A stretch of DNA of 64,000 bases from Argentina anserina. Taxonomy: Eukaryota; Streptophyta; Magnoliopsida; Rosales; Rosaceae. The stretch's first letter is position 1, and each line of letters opens with the position of its first letter. Below are positions 47,008-63,986 of the stretch, in pieces. The DNA lies in NCBI RefSeq assembly GCF_933775445.1, contig NC_065875.1:13715001-13779000 (forward strand). The letters are read 5' to 3'. The position numbers and the translations under genes are program-made. A model generated the notes under the pieces. It saw nothing but the letters and a program-made list of their open reading frames with translations. It was not told the origin of the DNA and ran no database searches.

Positions 47008-50000
47008 TAGGGCTGGGCATTAACCGATTTGAAATGGATAAACCGACCGAACCAGACCGAAAAAGTGGTCCAGTTAACCGAATCATATTAAACAGTCTGG
47101 AAAAGGGCTAAAACTGCACCAAAACCGAATATAACACGTTCGAAAACGGTTTTGGGCTTTAGCCCAACCGAAAAAAAAACCGATCGACCGAATTTTTTTA
47201 ATTACTAAAAAAAAAGTATAATTTTAACACTGGGGTTTCATTAACTGATTCTCACTCTCTTAGTCTAACTCAGCCGCTCAATCTCAGTCATCTCACTGTG
47301 CGAGACCAACTCCGCCTCCACTCAATCTCATTCAGGCAACTCTGCCTCTACTCTGCCTCCATTCCACTTCTTAAGGGTATCATTTTTCATCTCTGATTCT
47401 ATTTCTCTCACTAGTTCTCTTTAAGTTGAGAGTATTAGTTTAGATTTTGGAATTTTAATGTTAGGGTTTATGAATTCTGGGTTTGCTTCTATTAGATCTT
47501 AAGAGCTTTGCTTATGGGTTTATATAGTTTTGTTTCGAATTAGGGTTTATGAATTGATTGAATTTTGGGTTTGCTTATGGGTTTATAAATTATGCGTTCT
47601 CAGTTTATATATATAGTTTTGATTCAAATTTGATTCCAACTGTTATAGTGTTGACGAATCCATCTGCTTGTGCCCAAACTGTGAAAAATCGATGTTTGTA
47701 TCATAATTGCTTCTTTATTTCAAACTATCAGATGAAGTCTCATAATGCTTTACATCAATTCAATATGGTAATCTAGATTTCATACTAGTTGGTTCAGCTA
47801 TACGCCTATACTAGTTCTCAAGTTTTGTCTCTGTTTGTTAATGCAGCACTGCAACATCTGCATCCATTTACTCATTACATGCTCTTGTTTATGATTATAG
47901 ATATGATAAATGATATTTTTATCTCTTTTATTTCTTCTCACTACTTGCTTATGTTTAATTCTCATTTGTAGGATGGATAACAACTCTGAGGGATTTGATT
48001 CTACTCCTTGTGGGAGTAGCACACCTGGAACTGGGACACCATCAAGCACACCTTCATCAACCCAAGTGCCTCGGCTTCTTCCTCCACCGGCTGCTGCTCA
48101 ACCTTCAGCAACCCAAGCACAAGCCACTGCTAGTACTGAGACGCAAGGACACGGGACTGAAACGAAGAAGAGGAAGAATGCAAGTGTTGTTTGGGATCAT
48201 TTTGTCAAGTTAACCAATCCTGATGATTCGTGGATGGAGAAGCCAATGGCCAAGTGTAAGTACTGCCCTACTACTTACCTTGTGCACTCAAAGGGAAATG
48301 GGACTTCAACCATGATGTATCACATGCTCAACATCTGCACCAAGTGTCCTCTGTATGCTGCTAATAAGAAACATAGGTATCTCTCTTTTGATACTCCTGA
48401 AAATGGGCAAGGTCGTTTGAAATCGTATGTGTATGATCCTGAAGTTGCTAGGCTGTGTTTAGCTAGGATGGTTATTATGGATGAGCTTCCTTTTAGCTTT
48501 GTAGAGAAAAAAGGGTTTATGGATCTTATAAAATCATTGCAACCACAGTTTACTCCACCTTTCCGTAGGCAAGTAACTAGAGACATTTGAGACCTGTATC
48601 AAAGTGAAAAAACAAGGATGAAGAATTTTTTAGCTGCCTATGGTCAGAGAGTTAGTTTAACCATAGACACTTGGACTTCAATCCAAAATATCAACTATAT
48701 GGTTTTAATTGCACACTTTGTTGATGATGATTGAAAGTTGCATAAGCGTATCATTAACTTTGTTGTCATCCCTAATCATAAGGGTAAGACTATAGGGCAG
48801 CTTGTTGAGATATGTTTGATAGGATGGGGAATATATAAGGTTTTTACAATTGTAGTTGAATGAACTTGATTATATGAGGGAGAAGATAGGAAATTGGAAT
48901 GAACTTGTATTGAATGGATCATTTTTCAATATGAGGTGTTGCTGCCATATTCTTAACCTTATTGTTAAGGATGGCTTGGAAGAGCTAGGTGACTCAATTG
49001 AAGCAATTAGAAACTGTGTGAAGTATATTAGATCTTCTCCCTCAAGGCTTGAGAGATTTAAGAAGTGTGCTTCACAAGAGAAGTGTGACCATAAGGGTGG
49101 AATTATCCCTTTGGATGTATGCACTAGGTGGAACTCCACTTTTTTCATGCTTGATGTTGGTTGGAAATATAAGAAGGCTTTTGCAAGGATGGAGGATGAA
49201 GATGAACAATTTGATAGTTATTTCAGTGAGAAGGTTGGTGGGAAGAAAATGTATTGTAACTATTTCTCTTTACTATTTTTCTGTTTGATTTTCACTTATA
49301 TGTTGGTTTATGCAATTTATATGTATGCTAGTTAGTGGTTGTTACATGTTTTTTCTTTGTAGGATTGGACCTCCTACTTCTGTTGACTGGGACAAAGCAC
49401 ATAGACTTGTGAAATTTTTGAAGATATTTTACGATGCAACAATTCAGTTCAATGAGAGCAAGGTGGTGACTGCAAATCAACATGTTCAGTGGATGTGCAC
49501 CATTATTGGGGAGTTAGAGAAGTGCATCAACAGTGATGACCCTCTCATGAAGAGCATTGAGACAACAATGAAACAGAAGTGTGATAAATACTGGGGGAAG
49601 CTAGAAGACATGAACAAGATATGCCTAATTGCTATTCTGATGGATCCAAGATACAAGGAGTTGTATTTGGAGTATTTCTTCCCAAAGCTACAAAAGGACA
49701 AAGCAAGAGTGTTGATGGTTGAACAAGTGAAGCTTATCTTTGGGAAGATGTACTTAGAGTATGCTGATGCTGATCCAGAAGCTGCTCAAGCTTCAATTGA
49801 AGCCACAATGCCTCAAATGGACAGTGCAGTTGATAATACAAACCTGGAGGAAGATAGTCATGCTGCAAATATTAATGCATTCTTGAAGTTAAGGAAAGAG
49901 CAACATGTGGTGGAGATAAAATCAAAGGTGGATAAGTACCTCTTGGAAGCTCATGAGGATCCTACAAATGCCCAAATTTGATATTTTGGCATGATGGAAG

Positions 50001-50946
50001 GAGAATGCACCTAGATATCTCATATTATCTCAGATTGCAAAGGATGTGTATGCTTTTCCTGTCTCCACAATGGCATCAGAATCTGCATTCTCTCTTGGAA
50101 AAAGGGTGATAGATCCATTTAGAGCAAGCTTAACTCCAAGAATGGTTGAATGCCTTGTCTGTTGTAGTGATTGGCTCCGATCTAATAGTGATTCATCTCT
50201 TTACAAGGAGTCCACAGACTCTGAGCTTGCTTTTTATGCGGCGCTTGAGAAACTTGAAATAGGTACATTTCTCTTTACTTATGTGCCAAAACTTAATATT
50301 ACACCATACACTCTAAAATATCAGTTTATGATGCTTGTGTACTTTTTTTGGGACTAGGAATTGATGGTAGCACATCATCATCTTGTGTGGATTGATTGGT
50401 TGGGAGTGAAGGTCTGAAGTAGTCAAGGTAAGAAGTGATATACATATGGTTTTCTTGTTAAACTTGAACTGCTACTTATGTTTCATTTGCTTATTTAATT
50501 GCTGGTTTGTAACTTAAGTACTTAACAATGATTATGGATTTATGGTTTGTAACTTAATTTCTAAATTGCTGTGTTGGACACTTGAACTGTAAACTGTTAG
50601 TTATGTTGAATTGTTAATTTGTTATGGACTTAATGTATTATGGTATTTATGTATTGTTATGATTCTGTTGGAATGTTAAAATGTTGAATTGTTAACTAAG
50701 TATGGTAACATATACAGGGTTAAATTTCAAAAATATACATGTTATACATTATTGGGCCATAAATTTCTGAAAGCCCATTTGTTAACTGAAACCGAACCAG
50801 GCTGAAATTTTTTTCGGTTTCACCGAATATTTCGGTCAAGGCTTTTAGAAAACGGTTATGGATTGAAAAAATGAGAAACCATTTAAATCGGTTTCGACTT
50901 CGGTTTGGGCCTAAAACCGACCCGAACCGACATATGCCCAGCCCTA
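47008..50946 (+). mobile_element. hAT transposon (3939 bp), nested in the Harbinger Myb-like gene
   Basis: The ends are TAGGGCTGGGCATTAACCG and the complement of ATATGCCCAGCCCTA, with a perfect 8-bp duplication ATGCTTGG (47000-47007, 50947-50954). Both subterminal regions are filled with AACCGA/TCGGTT motifs in opposing orientations, as in hAT elements. It carries a BED-finger transposase gene in the plus direction. Confidence 0.95.
47973..50357 (+). pseudogene. hAT (Ac-like) transposase with BED zinc finger, disabled
   Basis: ATG 47973 follows a TTTGTAG acceptor. After a Ser/Thr/Pro-rich leader comes a BED finger (VWDHFVKL, then AKCKYC with a downstream HMLNICTKC). Then come the RNase H-like catalytic region (SLTIDTWTS near 48655, with the first Asp), RCCCHILNLIVKDGLEELG, TRWNSTFFML and DPRYKELYLEYFF. 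The hAT C-terminal dimerisation part (PKFDILA, WKENAPRY, VSTMASESAFSLGKRVID) ends near 50260-50357. An intron with a TTCTTTGTAG acceptor ends near 49362. Stops at about 48588 and 48733, a frameshift near 48830-48860, and a stop replacing Trp near 50000 show loss of function. Confidence 0.93.
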
Positions 50947-52359
50947 ATGCTTGGTCAATCGCAATGGTATGAAAAACCTCAACTCGTTGCTCAATAGGAG
51001 TCTTACCATGTTTCTTTTGGCGCCTAGCTTCCTTTGCCGCCTTGGTTCCCATTGGTCTAGGTAGACTCAAGGAAGCTGCCGTATTGTTTTGAGGTGTCTC
51101 ATTCACTTGGTCGTCATCCAAATTGATGGTTGGAGGTGATTTGGTTGTGGAAGGAGTAGCATCGTAACTACTTGCATATGGAGATGGAGTAGTAGGTAGC
51201 ACCGCAACAAAAGATGGATGATCCTTAACCACTTCCTAACATTCAAAGTGTGTAAACTTTTTCTTCTTGGCATTATAGTAACATGATTGAGTTTGTCGTT
51301 CCTAATGAAAAACTTATATTAGATACATATTTAATTACATAATTTAAACAAATTGGATAAAAAAAATAATGTAACCAAATTAGATATATTAAAAAATAAT
51401 GTAACATATTTAAATAAATTAGATATATAAATTACATAATTTAATTATATATAATCGAATAAAAATTATAATATATGATAAAACAATGTAAATTTACTTC
51501 ATCCATTAACGAAGTGCTGCTTAGCTACACGTTGCCGTGCCGCCGCCAAACATTCGCCCCATTTTTGCAAGAGTAACTTGAACTTGTTGTAGTGAGAATC
51601 GAGCGTGATTTGGGTCCTCAGCTCCTTTGGAGATTTCTCACCCGGTGCTAGCACCCAATTTTACATATAATCGGCATGAATTGTCTCCCACAATTTATCT
51701 CTTTTTTGTTTGTTACAGTCGTATTCATCAATGCTATGAAAAATAAAAGAGATACACATTTTGTAAATCTTCAGAAGGAAGCCAATGAGAGCCCATTGTT
51801 TTGGAAATAAAATGTTAAACCAAATGAGAGAGGAGATGGAGAAAGATGTGAAATTTGTTGTGCAAAAATTGGTGTGAGTTGATCTAAAATTGAAGTAGAA
51901 TTTATAGACAAATTTTTGGGAGAGTTTTGTGGATTTTTTACTATTTTTTTGGTTTATTTCCGTTTTGATCAAATAGTAGCCGTTGTCTATGAATTCTGAC
52001 CGTTCGTTCAAAATTTCTGATTCAAATGGAAGGCAAAGATCTATTAAATTGTTGGAGTTTGAATGTCACATGTCATCGCATCATTGGTCCGTAATTTGTT
52101 TCACTTTTTACTAGCTGACAGAAGAAAAAAAGATGTCACCCATGTGTTGTGGGCTCCACCATTTGGTTGAGCGAAAGGCCGAACAAAGTTTGGTTAAGCG
52201 GAAGATGGAGCGAAACCGGAAGGTTGACTGGACGAGCAAGTCAAACCTCCATTATTGCCGCTGCAAGCTACGATCTGTGTTTGCTTGAGCAAACCCAAAT
52301 GGTCCCACCTCATGCTCGAGCACCTCTTCTCCGTTTGCTTACCGGTGCAGATGCTCTTA

Positions 52360-53109
52360 AGGGCACCCCAATTATTATTACCATGCCGCCATTCACCAGT
52401 CACCATGTTTCCCACGCCGACCTCTTGATAAGTCCATGCCATGTACATATTCGCCGCTGGACCATTATACCCAGGTTTCCGATGGCACATAATTTTTTTT
52501 TGTTAATGATGGCACATAAATTCTTAGTACCGACACTACCAACAAAATTTTTGCCACTTTAAATCCCCTCTCCACGACCAAAAACAAAGCCACTAGAATG
52601 CCGCCATCGAACCACATAACACATCTATGAATCCGCATGTTACAACCTCTCTACTCTAACTCGAGTTATGACGACACAGATCAACCGGATTCACATGCCA
52701 TATTTCCATAACTCAAAATTCAACCCTCCTTTGTTACATATCTAATTCAATTCAAATTTCCGACAATTTTTTTTTTTACATTATCACTCTTAAAACAGAT
52801 TTCTTGCTCTTTTTCTTTCAAATCAAACAACTTAGTAGTTGTGTTGTTATTCGAACTCACAAACTTCCATTTGCCAATGGGAAGGAATAATAATTTATAT
52901 TTATATTTATATTTAAAATATTAAGACGGTGAGACACTTCACACGGTTAAAAAGAGTCGAGGACTTGAGACTCCGTTAAAAAGCTTCAAAACCTTGTTCG
53001 AGCCCATAAATCTGTCGTCCCCAATTTAGGGCACCCAATCAATCTCCAGTCGAACCTGCAAAATTCCCATTCAAGCATCGCTTACAGTGACACCGAAATC
53101 CGTCGTAAG
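52360..53109. promoter_or_regulatory. Intergenic and upstream region of the DOT2 gene
   Basis: No gene is seen in 52360-52960. The part from about 53040 is the likely 5' UTR exon, ending at the splice donor AAG-GTACGT (GT at 53110-53111). Core promoter elements could not be assigned with confidence. Confidence 0.4.
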
Positions 53110-53317
53110 GTACGTATCACTGAATCAGCTTCTCCTTTGATTTTTCCTTTTGTTCTTAGCTGATTAGGGTTTCGAATCCTTCAATGTGTTCTATTTTTAA
53201 TACTGTTGTGGTTTGTTCTCGAAAAATTGAAGTATAACAGTCGCAATTTGATGCTTCGGGATAATCAGCTTGTCAAATTCGCTATATGCTTGGGTTGTTT
53301 TGTTTTACTAATTGTAG
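53110..53317 (+). other. 5' UTR intron of the DOT2 gene
   Basis: Donor GTACGT at 53110, T-rich body and acceptor TAATTGTAG ending at 53317, 31 bp before the start codon. Leader introns often raise expression of plant housekeeping genes; this effect is inferred. Confidence 0.7.
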
Positions 53318-53348
53318 GTTTGGAGTTTTGTAGTTTTGAGTGTTGAGA

Positions 53349-56300
53349 ATGGATGTGGAGAGGTATGAGCAGCGTGAGGAGAGATATGATCGAGACGACT
53401 CGCCGGTTTCTGATGATTTAGAGGAGAATGGGAGCAGGCATAGGAGCAAGGATAGGAAGAAGAGTAGCCGAGGGGAGGAGAAGGATGGTAGAAGTAAAGA
53501 CCGGGACAGGTTGAGGAGAAGCGGCGGCGACGATGTCGCCAAGGATAGGGAGAAAGAATCTAAGGACAGAAGGAAGGATGATGGAGACGAGCGGTATAAG
53601 GATAGGAGTAGAGACAGTAAGGTGAGGGAGAGGGAGTATGATCGAGACAGAAAGGATCGAGGGAAGGAAAGGGAGGTAGAGAAGGATGGTGAAAAGGGAC
53701 GGGATAAGGAGAGGGCGAAAGAGAAGACTAAGGATAGGGAAAGAGACAGGGGAAAAGAAAAGGAGAGAGAAAAACAGAAAGATAGAGAGAAGGGGAAGGA
53801 AAGCGTGAGGGATACAGATAGGGAGAAGGGGAAAGATAAACATAGGGAAAAGGAGAGGGAGGCGGATCAAGATAAGGAGATGTCAAGAGGTAGACAGAGT
53901 AAGAGAAGTGTGAATGCTTATGAGTCGAACAAGATTGGGGAAATAGATGACAGTACTAAGCTTAGTGATGATGATAACATGGATAAGATCTCCCATAATG
54001 CTTCATATGAACAGAATTCCGAGCCTTTGTCTGGTGGAGCACATCTGTCAGCATCCGAGCTTGAGGAACGCATCTTGAAGTAAGTACATTTATCTTATCA
54101 AGATATATATTGATTACCTTATGTTCTTTTGTATGGCACTGAATATATGTCTAATTTGATTATGCTAATGTGAAATGTGGATTTATATTGTGTGGTGTTT
54201 AATTTGAACCCACAGAAAGTCTGAATTTGTAGTTGAAATACTATATGAATGATATGCTTACATGATATTGTTGAAAGGTAAATTGTGGGAAAAAAAATGT
54301 GCTAGTTTTGTACAAATTTCATATAGATATCATCCTTTGTTTCCTTTATTTTTTTAGTTACATAATTTGGATGGTTTAAAATTAAGTTGAAGAGAGAGAT
54401 AGTTGCTTCATTTGAACATTGTTCTACTGGGAAGCAACTGGCATTGATTTTTTTTAACTCCTAGTTGCAAAGTTGGCCCGTGGTGGACGCAAATGTCATT
54501 TGCTATAGTTTAGGGTTTGAACACTCAACAATGCATGTTAAAAGTAGATTTTGTTACATAATAATGTCCTTGTATAGTGTACATAGCTGTATGGAACATT
54601 TACTTTTAGGACAATTGATGAATTACATGACCATTTCTGATGGTTTGGCTTTTTGTTCAGAACAAAGGAAGAGAGGTTAAAGAAGAAAACTGAAGACATT
54701 CCTGAGGTTTTAGCATGGGTTAATCGGAGTCGTAAGCTCGAGGAGAAAAGGAATGCTGAAAAAGAGAAAGCTCTGCAGCTTTCAAAAATATTTGAGGAAC
54801 AGGTCAGTTGGATACTATTTATGGTATCATTTTCAACAGTCAGTTGCTTTTAACATTACCATGAACATTTTGTATTTTATCAGGACAATGTTGGCGAAGA
54901 AAGTGATGACGAGAATGCAAATCACGTTATGGCTCGTAAGATTTCTTCCTATCTTGAAGATTATTTAAATTTGCTTAATAGCAGCTAGTTGATTGATGGC
55001 TAGTTTTAACAGTATTTTAGTGTCTTATTATGTTTGAGCATACAGGCAGGGCTATATTAAAGATGTAATGAATATGTAGACTGTAGTCTTATAGTGTTGG
55101 TTTTTTATTTATTTAAATTTATGTCCAATCATTAACCGTATATAATTGCTTCACTTGAAATAGTACTTAGGTATGTGTCTAGTAATTATTAAGTTGTGGG
55201 ACCCAAAATTGCTGTCAATTTTTGATCTACAAGAATGATCTTAAAGAGGAGAATACATGGAAAAGACATATCTTAAAGAGAAGGCATGTTAGGGTGTAAG
55301 AAGAGGAGAATACATGGAAAAGACAGCAATAGAGGCTTTAAGAGTAGTATTTCATCCTCAATTTAGTCTACTTTCTCTGAGTTATGGACGTCAAACTGAC
55401 AAAATACCATCCTTGAAACCGTAAAATACGAGACTAGAGATAGATGTCCTGAATAAATGATAAGATGTTTTACTGAGGGGGGAGGGCGTCGAGGAATGGG
55501 GAAAATTTCATTTGAATTTACAGTTGACAAAAGATGCTTAATAATTGGTTTTGCAGTCAACAAAGACGCTGAATAATTGTTATGATGTTTTTTTGGGTTT
55601 CGTGATTCTCATGTTGCTCAACATGTGTTTGCAGATAATTTAGATGGGGTTAAAGTTCTTCATGGCATTGATAAAGTGATAGAAGGTGGGGCAGTTGTTT
55701 TAACACTTAAAGATCAGAATATTCTTGCTGATGGTGATATTAATGAAGGTAAACTAGCTTGCCATTACTTTGTATATTTTTTAGGGCACGGTGCCCCTTA
55801 TAAGCATCACATATTTTTATTTATTAAGGTTTTTATGTATAATGCAACAGATGTTGATATGCTTGAGAACGTGGAACTCGGCGAGCAGAAGCAACGAGAT
55901 GACGCCTACAAGGCAGCGAAGAAGAAAACAGGAATTTATGCTGATAAGTATGTTGGCCATAGCCTGCTATATTACTAATTATGCAGATATGAACACATTT
56001 AGTGTTTGATATTGTCCTGTGCTTAATTAACTAACTCTTTTTTCTCAAATATTTTCTTACCTTGCTGGTGTTTATTAAGTGTTTCTATGTATTGTTGTGT
56101 ATGTCAGGTTTAACGATGATCCTACTTTAGAGAAGAAAATGCTTCCACAATATGATGATCCTGCTGTAGATGAGGTCTGTATTTCTTGTCTGTTGCTCCC
56201 CACTTTTAGTTTCTGCGGCCGAGTTATAAATCCTAAAACATTGGCACCCTATTTTAAAAAACCAAATCCCCTCCATCAATTTCTCCTATGGTCGTGCATG

Positions 56301-59300
56301 GGCTGTGGGGTTTGAAATTTCACTCCTTTGTATACACTATTGAAATGTTGTTTGTTGGACGCTGCTATTGGTTTGATTACGTGAATATGTGTTTCTTTTC
56401 AGGGGCTAACACTAGATGCTAGAGGACGTCTTACTGGTGAAGCAGAGAAGAAACTCGAAGAGGTACAATTTTATTTCTATTGCAAATATGGTGGTTAATA
56501 AAATTTAGAGTATGATTAAAGAGCACTTTTTTTTGTATTGTCCGTCGCTTTTTGTTTCATTCATTCATGAATTGTTTAATATTAAACTCCAATTTCCATG
56601 ATTTGTCTAAAGGGCACGTTGCTAAGCAACTTAGATGCTATTCTCAGGTGTTATGTTTCTTGCTTTTTTTGCTTCGTTGGTGCATGGATATGTTTAATTT
56701 TATACTCCAATTTGCGTGGACTTTTATAGATTTAGTTGGTATTCTCTCGAGTATTATTTCCTCCCCCACCCCAAAAAAAAAAGTTTCATTGGTGCATGGA
56801 TTTGTTTAGTTTTATATTTTGTGATCTCATACCAACAAAGAATAATCATGATATCATTCATTTTTTCTAGCTCCGTATGCGGCTACAGGGTGGGTCCTTG
56901 AAAATTCGCTCTGAAGATCTCAACATGTCTGGGAAGATCACATCCGACTACTATACGAATGAAGAAATGCTACAATTAAAAAAAACTAAGAAAAAGAAAA
57001 CCTTTAGGAAGAAAGAGAAGCTAGATCTTGATGCCCTTGAAGCAGAAGCTGTCTCTGCAGGGCTGGGTGCCGCAGACCGTGGTTCCAGGAAGGATGGAAG
57101 GAGGCAGGCCACTAGAGAGGAGCAAGAAAGATTGGAAGTCGAGAAGAGAAATAGTGCATTCCAGTTAGCAAAAGATAAAGCAAATGAGGCATCTAGAGCA
57201 TTGCGACAGGACATTCTTTCTGTTAAGGCAGAGGAAGATGACACTCCTTACTTTGCTGATGATTATGATGAAATTGATAAAGCCTTGGAGAGATCAAGGA
57301 AAATAGCTCTAAAGAAGAAACAGGAGGAAATGGTTTCTGGTCCAACGGCCATTGCCCGCGTTGCCGCTGCAGCTGCAAGCAGCACAACTGATGATCAATT
57401 TTCGTCTATTGGACAGTCACAGGAAAACAAGGTTGTATTCACAGAGATGGAAGAATTTGTCTTGGGCCTACAGCTTGATGAAGGTATTTTCTTCGATGTT
57501 ATTTTTCTGTTTTATCAGCTATCTTAGACTAATATGAGTAAGTTTTCAAATTGGTCGTGTTTGTGATTCCTCTCTACCAGTCTAAGCATGATTTGACATT
57601 CTCTCACCAGTGACTTATTGCTAGTTGGTGGCTGTTTTCATGTTTCATATCATACAGGATTAGCACTTTAGCAGTCACCATTCTCTCATTATGGGCTGTA
57701 ATGTTGCTTTTTCTGCTTTTTGAATTTCAATTTGATTATTACTTTTGTGTACTTCTTTCACACTGTTCTAACTTTTACTTCCTCTTGCTGCCAGATGTCT
57801 TATGCATGTTTAATTTGTTATATGGTTTATAAAAAATTGACCTGTTCTCTTTTCTGTTCAGAATCCCACAATCCTGAAAGTGAAGATGTGTTTATGCAAG
57901 AAGACGACGAACCCAAGGCTTCTGTTGAAGTAGAAATGGGCGAGCCTAGTGGTTGGAGTGAAGTTAATGAAATTGAAGAGAACAAAGCACAATCTACTAT
58001 CGATGATAAGGAGGAGATAGTTCCAGATGAAACTATCCATGAAGTGGCAGTTGGGAAAGGCTTGTCAGGTGTTCTGAAGCTTCTTAAGGAGCGAGGTAAT
58101 CTCAAAGAAGGTATTGAATGGGGTGGTAGAAACATGGACAAGAAGAAGAGCAAACTTTTAGGCATTGTAGATGATGATGAGGAGCCAATGACCCATATGC
58201 GTCGGAGAAAGGATGAACAAAAGGATACTCGTTCATCAGGCCATCAAAAGGAGATGCGTCCACCTAAAGACTATCAGGAAAAGGATATTCACATTGAGAG
58301 AACTGACGAATTTGGGCGAACTGTAAGTACTCTTGTCTAATCCCTATTATAATATTGCTCTGTTCACATCATTTGACATTAGTGCATGTGGTCATTATTG
58401 TAGCCACCGTTAGATTTGTGTTTGTTCAATGGACTAACTTTTAGGGGAAGTGTGGTTTCTCCAAGTCCTTGTAGGACTTTATAGCAAGAGGACCTTGATT
58501 TCTAGTCAGGGTCTGTGAAGTGGGTTTGGAGTTTTTCTTGGTCTTATATTATTTTGTATTTTGCTTATTCAGTGACTTATATAATATATGATCAATCAAA
58601 CTTTCTTGTGTTATTCCAGAGTGAAAATTAGGTTTGACAGTGTATTTCCTCAAAGCTGCTAGGCATGAAATAATATATATGCTTGCATCATCACCTGATC
58701 TTGTATTGTTATTGCTCTGCTGACTTTTCCTTTTTTTTTTTTTTTACCAGATGACACCAAAGGAAGCCTTTCGGGTACTATCTCATAAATTTCATGGGAA
58801 GGGTCCTGGAAAAATGAAGCAAGAAAAGCGCATGAAGCAATACCAAGAAGAACTCAAGTTGAAGCAGATGAAGAGTTCAGATACACCATCATTTTCTGTG
58901 GAGAGGATGATAGAAGCTCAAGCTCAGTCACAGACACCCTATATTGTTCTCAGTGGCCATGTTAAACCAGGGTATGCATTTTTCACTTTATTTCATTTAG
59001 TCGTTTCATTTGAAGGTTGGAGGCACAACCGAGGGTATTAGGGGAGGGGTGTGTAAGTAGTGTTGCATGGTATTTCATTTTCACACGACTACATAGGGAA
59101 TGGGCTATAGAATTTGAAAAGTCTGTATTTTTACTTGAGCAATTTTGCAGAACATTTACCGAGTTAGGCTTTGAGTGTAGTTCTCTACAGCATTGCTTAA
59201 CTTGATTTGGAATTTTGGATATCTTTGCAGGCTCATTGTTAGCTAGATTTGTTCGTATACTGATGCTAATGGTATAATGAAAATAAATGACTGATAGTTT

Positions 59301-59937
59301 TATAGTACTGATGATAATATCAAATGTATTGAGACATCCATGTCTTGATTTGGATTATAATAAACATGAACGTGTGTTATAGGCTTTCCTTTTTCAACTT
59401 TTGCATGATTCATCTGAAATATTATCAACTTTCTTGCCGTTTCCCTCATTTATTCTCATGTTGTCAGGCAAACTAGCGATCCTAGAAGTGGTTTTGCTAC
59501 TGTGGAGAAGGATCTTCCAGGGGGCTTGACGCCCATGCTTGGTGACAGAAAGGTGAGTTGACTATCAAATCCCCTTGACATAATTTCATGATATGCATAG
59601 ACATTAATTGATTGATTTTTTTTTTGTTGAAAAAAATGTCTGCCGAACCTGTTACCCCTTTAATCATTGTTTTGGGAATAAATATAGAAACTTCACTTTC
59701 TGAGGGCTTGTGTATTATTCTGTTAGATGTACCTTTTTATCTTCTAATCATCCTGAAACAGTGAAATGTTCATATGCATGTATTGTGCTTAATTCTCGTC
59801 AAGAACTGTTGCGGGACTTCTACTTCTTGACAAATATAATTGACTTTCTGTTATTTTTACAGGTCGAACATTTTCTGGGGATAAAGCGCAAAGATGACTC
59901 GGCAAGTTCTGGCACACCAAAGAAGCCAAAAACTTGA
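53349..59937 (+). CDS. DOT2: SART-1 family protein DOT2 (U4/U6.U5 tri-snRNP factor), 905 aa, 12 coding exons
   Basis: SART-1/Snu66 proteins bridge the U4/U6 and U5 snRNPs in the spliceosome. Arabidopsis DOT2/MEE5 is the plant member, needed for vein patterning, meristems and embryos. Exons by splice sites: 53349-54079, 54661-54802, 54884-54935, 55635-55748, 55851-55947, 56108-56174, 56403-56462, 56871-57483, 57862-58322, 58751-58971, 59468-59552, 59863-59937. They sum to 2718 bp and stay in frame throughout. Residues about 20-190 are Arg/Lys/Asp/Glu repeats (RS-like low complexity). The SART-1 region follows, with LTLKDQNILADGDINE, SDYYTNEEMLQLKK, NKVVFTEMEEFVLGLQLDE, GVLKLLKERGNLKEG and GRNMDKKKSKLLGI. 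The end, VEHFLGIKRK followed by a KKPKT tail, is the family's C-terminus. ATG 53349 gives the conserved MDVE.YE start. Intact by eye. Confidence 0.96.
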
Positions 59938-60780
59938 AAAGTTCACGAGTAAAGAGCAAGTTGCTGAGGTTTGTTGGCTTGGGTTTTCTCAAAAAACTGA
60001 CTGTAAATAAGCTTTTGACAAAAGGGCTATGGAGAAAAACCGAAGGTAGGTTTCAGAGTGTTTGTCAGTAGAATAAAAAATAGATGCTGGTTTCACTTTC
60101 TGATACTCTTAGTCCACAGAAAACTATTGTTGAGCAGGGTTATTCTATTACCCGTCCAAGAATTTCATTTCATCTCGGGTTGTGAGTCATTCTTCCGACT
60201 AACAGCTCGAGTATTGACGTCTGAAGACTGAAGTCTGTCTCTGGTTACGACTCTACATAGCGGGTGTGAATTAGTATAGCCATCAATGAATGTGGTGGCC
60301 TGATTGTTTGTGCCTCCTGCTATTTCTATGTATACATAGTTGGTGCTAAGAGAAGTATTTGTGACCGATGGGTACATTATCATTATACATTACAGTTTCA
60401 TCTCAGCTGGTCAGTGCCATCTCTTTCTTTTTTCAGCTATACTCATCCTCTTGTTTACCTTCTGTTCTAAACTTCTAATTGTACCAGCCTACCAGGTCAT
60501 ACATCGCAATAGAAGCAATATATCGGAGTTGAACATTAGGATTTCAAACATGGAGTCAAAATTGTGTCTGAGTCTGAGATCTCCTATAAATCTAATTGAC
60601 TTGATTTTTATTCCGTAAAAAGAAATGAGGGTCCAACATGCACCGAAGTAGGGATCATTTCAGATTCACGTCACATTAATGAACAAGCCGTAAAATCCAG
60701 TGACAGCGGGGCTCAAAGCTCAAAACATGGTGAGTTGAGATTCACTGGTCAAAATTTGTAGCAACAGACCAGAGTGAGAT
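59938..60780. other. Convergent intergenic region between DOT2 and the O-acetylserine lyase gene
   Basis: This holds the 3' UTRs of two genes facing each other. No open frame, TIR or repeat of note was seen. T-rich near 60420-60480. Confidence 0.5.

Positions 60781-63986
<3,206 letters not shown>

Larger units (their letters stand above)
46720..51900 (-). pseudogene. PIF/Harbinger Myb/SANT-like partner ORF, interrupted by hAT
   Basis: On the minus strand, pieces appear in order. Near 51730 the frame reads DEYDCNKQKRDKLWETIH. Near 51490-51650 it reads APGEKSPKELRTQITLDS and LLLQKWGECLAAARQRVAKQ. Near 50955-51230 a Ser/Pro/Asp linker leads to RPMGTKAAKEARRQKKHG and HTIAIDQAL. Beyond the hAT, from 46999 down, the gene continues WHAKRLAHNE, then YYTEYIDIQKRKESRVEE. 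This is the second protein of plant PIF/Harbinger elements, with trihelix/Myb-like DNA binding and a NAM-associated C-terminus, which helps bring the transposase to the ends. Stops in several pieces plus the insertion show it is dead. Confidence 0.8.
44619..52356 (+). mobile_element. PIF/Harbinger DNA transposon, decayed, with nested hAT
   Basis: The ends are GAGCATCTGCACC and its complement GGTGCAGATGCTC, flanked by TTA on both sides (44616-44618, 52357-52359), the PIF/Harbinger target. It carries both expected genes, transposase (+) and Myb/SANT-like ORF (-), arranged convergently. Without the nested hAT and its duplication the length is about 3.8 kb, normal for this superfamily. Confidence 0.93.

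Noticed and set aside
53418..53870. 150-codon minus-strand frame opposite DOT2 exon 1
   Set aside because: Complement of the Arg/Lys/Glu/Asp-rich exon gives a Leu/Pro/Ser/Phe low-complexity shadow.
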